Positions 61,158-64,000 of a stretch of 64,000 bases of DNA are shown here, one piece after another. The DNA is from Rhynchonema sp. JSB1_4 (taxonomy: Eukaryota > Nematoda > Chromadorea > Monhysterida > Xyalidae). Each line of letters begins with the position of its first letter. Position 1 is the first letter of the stretch. The notes under the pieces were generated by a model. It was not told the DNA's origin. It worked only from the letters and a program-made list of their open reading frames with translations, and searched no databases. The stretch spans positions 1 to 64,000 of the forward strand of contig JASAMV010002173.1 of NCBI GenBank assembly GCA_030248065.1, written 5' to 3'. The position numbers were made by a program, and so were the translations under genes.

Positions 61158-62587
61158 ATGACGAAATTTACCGCTATTTCCGTACTTTTCTGCTGTGTTG
61201 AATTATCCGCGACAACTTATCCAGTGCGCCAAACAGTGCCTGACCAGTGCACAATCAATACGTACACGAGGGAGTTGAATTGCAGCAGTTTGCCTGATTT
61301 CGTACCGGCTCTGTTAGTTTTATTTCATCTCGTGAAATTTTTGGACATTCGATTCAAAAATGTGCTTTTAGGTATCTGAAAAAACTTGTGATTGGAGGAT
61401 GTGTGCTGGCTGATCGTTGGGCTCAATTTCGAACGCTTTTGATGCAACACAATACAGTGAGCAATGGAGTGGTTGCGCACGAATGCGAAAATGAGGTTGG
61501 GCTGTCCATGGTTTGTGTCTGCTTAGGCTTCGCTCTGAGACAGGGCCATGAAGTAATCGTTTGCCCCCCAATATCTTCACTAAACAAAAGTATATTTCAG
61601 CTTGATTTAATGCATGCTGCATGAAATGCTTCAAGACAGAATGCAAAAACTGTTTTTCGGCAGTTGCAGACAACGGCAGGTCTGAGACCAACCACTCCAG
61701 CTGAAACATCACCCCCTCCAACCACAACTACTACTTCTCTTCAACGAACGACAGCGCGTCAACGAAAGAAAACTGAGAGTCAAACAACCACAACTCCACG
61801 CCGCCCGCCAGCTTCTCGAACCCAAAAACCAAAATCCAGGCTGCGACAATCTTCAAATGAAACTGCCTTCATGTTTGCTGATGTACCTGCGAACAGAAAC
61901 TTGACCAAGCGTTTTTGCAAACAGCTATACAATTCAAACATTACGTTGACTGAGTGTGGACCGAATATTGATTTTTTATCAAAGGTCAACATTTAATCAG
62001 GCCGAACATGAAAAAAATGGGACAAATTTTTTTTCACATCTCCAGGGTCTGCCTCAAAGTCAACTCAACATTGTGCCAACATCGACTGAAGTCGGGCGCG
62101 ATATCGTTGTGAGACATGTGCCAAATGATAATACCCAAAATGATTCTGGATGGTCAAAGTGTCAGTTATTTTGTCTCATGTTAGGTATTTTCCGCAAATA
62201 ACAGTCACGTGATCATTTGCAGATGACATTGGTCTGGTCACCGGCTTGAGCTCTGGAACTTTATTCATGATCACTCTGACTGGTTTGCTCGTATGCATCA
62301 TTGTCTGTGTGAAAGGTCGAAAGCTAAACGACCGAGAACGAGCATGGATTCGTACAAATGAAAACAGTCGGTTCATTCGTTTCATGGAATCATTCGCGTA
62401 CTGCAGCCGTAATTGTTGTCCATGTCAGAAAAGGGAAAATCGCCAGGTTTCAAAATGTTTTTTAAAAAAAAACAATTTGGTACCCTGAAAAAATCCACTT
62501 TTTTAGGAACAGTCTGCAATCGAAATGGAAATTATCCCACTGGCAGAATCTACGCGCGTAAACATTCAAAGTGAAACCCCCGCATAA
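61158..62587 (+). CDS. Mucin-like type I membrane glycoprotein (345 aa)
   Basis: Exons 61158-61312, 61372-61495, 61670-61984, 62046-62184, 62223-62446, 62507-62587; 1,038 nt, all phases agree. Signal peptide (TAISVLFCCVELSA), a Cys-containing leucine-rich-like segment (ELNCSSLPDF, YLKKLVIGGCV), a Thr/Pro-rich mucin-like stretch of about 60 residues (PTTPAETSPPPTTTTTS), sequons NET, NLT and NIT, then one transmembrane helix (TLFMITLTGLLVCIIVCV) and a basic then Cys-rich cytoplasmic tail. Looks like an envelope-type or host cell-surface protein; no family recognised. Confidence 0.68.
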
Positions 62588-62932
62588 CCTGATTTTAAAC
62601 ATTTCGTTTTGATGGAATTATTCATAATGTTCTCTTGGTAGACAACGGATGCATATTGACGCAACCCTCGCTAATGTTGGGTGATTTCATTGTGTTGAAT
62701 TGATATATTATCAGTTTCAAACGCATGTTCGCTGCGTTGAAAGTGCTCGTCAGGGTGCACCGAATGTGCATCAGAATAATAGCGATCAGAATAATGATTT
62801 CAAATGCTGCCGTATTGCGGTAAAATCGTATTACATTTTGCAATTGTTGTGCTTATTTTTTTGTTCGAGTATACTATACTGTATTTATTACATGGATTAA
62901 TAGTTATTTATTAAATTACGTAAATTTTAGAC

Positions 62933-63900
62933 ATGGCTTGGAGATTGCAACTGAAACAATACAAACAGAAAGAAGTCCGTGTCTCGCATTCTGAATCGGT
63001 CACTGATTGTGAAGATCCGCCAGTTCAAGGATGTGCTACAAAATGTGAGCATTGCCGGTGGTACCAAGGTCCAATTGGGCCGTATAACCCGCCACATGGA
63101 TTGCACTATTTGCCATGGCATTCCGAAATGCCGCATTTTTTGCGTGATACCGATCTCGCACACTGGGTTCAGTTCCGTCGGTCATTCGCTGAGCAGGCAC
63201 TCATCAGATACATCATCGGGTCATTACCTTCCGGTAGGTGTATGTAGTCCAGCCACATGCACATTATTAACTCGTGTTCATCATTACAATGTAGCATGTA
63301 ATATATTTAATGGTATAGTCCAACCAAGAGCTCATGAGACGACTCTTTTTAAAGCTTGCTTGGCCAGATTCAAAAATGCGGCAGTTACATTGTTTTTCGC
63401 AAATAAAAGAAATAGATTGGGCCGAGAGAGATGATGACCTCAATTTGTTGCGTGCTTACGCAAACAGCAACGTCGTTCAACACACAAATGATTTGGAAGT
63501 CAAAAAGGGAATTTACGCACCGAGGTAAAGAGCGTGTTTTGTAAAAAAACATGCATTTATCTTTCTTTCATTTCCGAAATACGTGGAACCGGAACATTAT
63601 TGGATCCACTCAAGTCAACTTCAAATAAGTCGTCGCATGAGTTCGTGACTGGACTATAGCTGCATTTTATTAAACTTCAGAAGAGGAAATTCGGCTCTTC
63701 ATCCACCGGGAAGTGTGGAACAGAGGTACATTGTCACTCGGCACTTTCCACCCGTGTCAAGGCAAGAGATGGAAATGCGACAAGGCGTGTGAACTGTACG
63801 AAATGCATATGCGTCGACGCGAGCATCGTGGTACTTTTGTGTCTTTTCATGTCACTTATTTGATTATTAATATAGTCGATGTGTGATTTTCGAAAGAAAT
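62933..63900 (+). CDS. Unrecognised multi-exon gene, partial
   Basis: First exon 62933-63233 (MAWRLQLKQYKQKEV) encodes a Trp/Pro/His-rich segment with CATKCEHCRWYQGPIGPYNP and LHYLPWHSEMPHFL, ending at a good donor. Later coding-like segments lie at about 63300-63530 (IDWAERDDDLNLLRAYANS) and 63680-63830 (VWNRGTLSLGTFHPC), but I could not settle the splicing. No family recognised. Confidence 0.4.
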
Positions 63901-64000
63901 AATTCATATTTACGAGCTCAATAGTTCAGCAAAACCTCGTAAATTCATTCTCACACAGGCGTGCCAGAGGACCCATGCAGTGAGATGACGGTCATATCTC

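Larger units (their letters stand above)
42600..64000. mobile_element. Element 2: divergent, intron-rich Polinton-like element
   Basis: Contains counterparts of every Polinton hallmark: PolB (44.8-49.7 kb, +), two conserved proteins (49.7-50.4 kb), ATPase (50.4-52.8 kb), protease (53.4 kb, +), MCP (56.1-58.1 kb), core protein, minor capsid, integrase (59.3-60.6 kb). The order integrase, minor capsid, core, MCP and ATPase, small protein, structural protein is as in element 1. Neither end is seen; the limits given are only those of the gene cluster. The propeller and F-box genes at 36-42 kb could also belong to it. Confidence 0.75.

Noticed and set aside
1..64000. CRISPR arrays, tRNA or rRNA genes, bacterial operons
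   Set aside because: No regularly spaced identical repeats with unique spacers, no cloverleaf or rRNA core sequences noticed, and introns throughout rule out prokaryotic DNA.

Overview
This is eukaryotic, animal DNA. Coding sequence is split by short GT-AG introns (mostly 45-80 bp) with TTTCAG or TTGCAG-like acceptors. Host-type genes include the thioesterase end of an animal fatty acid synthase and an F-box gene. Compact introns suggest a small-genome invertebrate such as a nematode, but I cannot fix the phylum from sequence alone.

Most of the window is viral-type mobile DNA. Element 1 (about 3.9-24.2 kb) is a Polinton/Maverick (adintovirus-like) provirus. On the + strand it carries a protein-primed family B DNA polymerase with 14 introns, then a tight block of intron-free genes: packaging ATPase, two conserved structural or accessory proteins, retrovirus-type integrase, a small two-helix membrane protein, minor capsid protein, basic core protein, major capsid protein and adenain-type protease. 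Accessory genes on both sides share a phased CCACCGTGG promoter motif. Several end in a stem-loop that looks like the 3' end of histone mRNA. About 1.5 kb arms on the two sides are inverted copies of each other, each ending in a perfect 20-bp-arm hairpin.

The 24-36 kb stretch is a mosaic. It holds two broken copies of one long minus-strand gene (exonuclease-like region, coiled coil, CCHC zinc knuckle, Arg/Ser-rich tail), a second copy of the element 1 right arm, a minisatellite, a 277-bp tandem array and an LTR-like insertion.

From 36 to 42 kb there are several beta-propeller (WD-like) genes and an F-box gene. From about 42.6 kb to the window end lies element 2, a much more divergent Polinton-like element whose core genes contain introns. 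I recognise PolB (+ strand) and, on the minus strand, integrase, minor capsid, core, major capsid, a beta-propeller protein, an envelope-like membrane protein, ATPase and the same two conserved proteins that follow ATPase in element 1, plus a + strand protease. The morphogenesis gene order matches element 1. It also carries a PC4-like ssDNA-binding protein, a possible histone-fold protein and a mucin-like type I membrane glycoprotein. Part of this element (50.7-56.8 kb) is scrambled by local duplications, one of which is full of single-base deletions and may be an assembly error.
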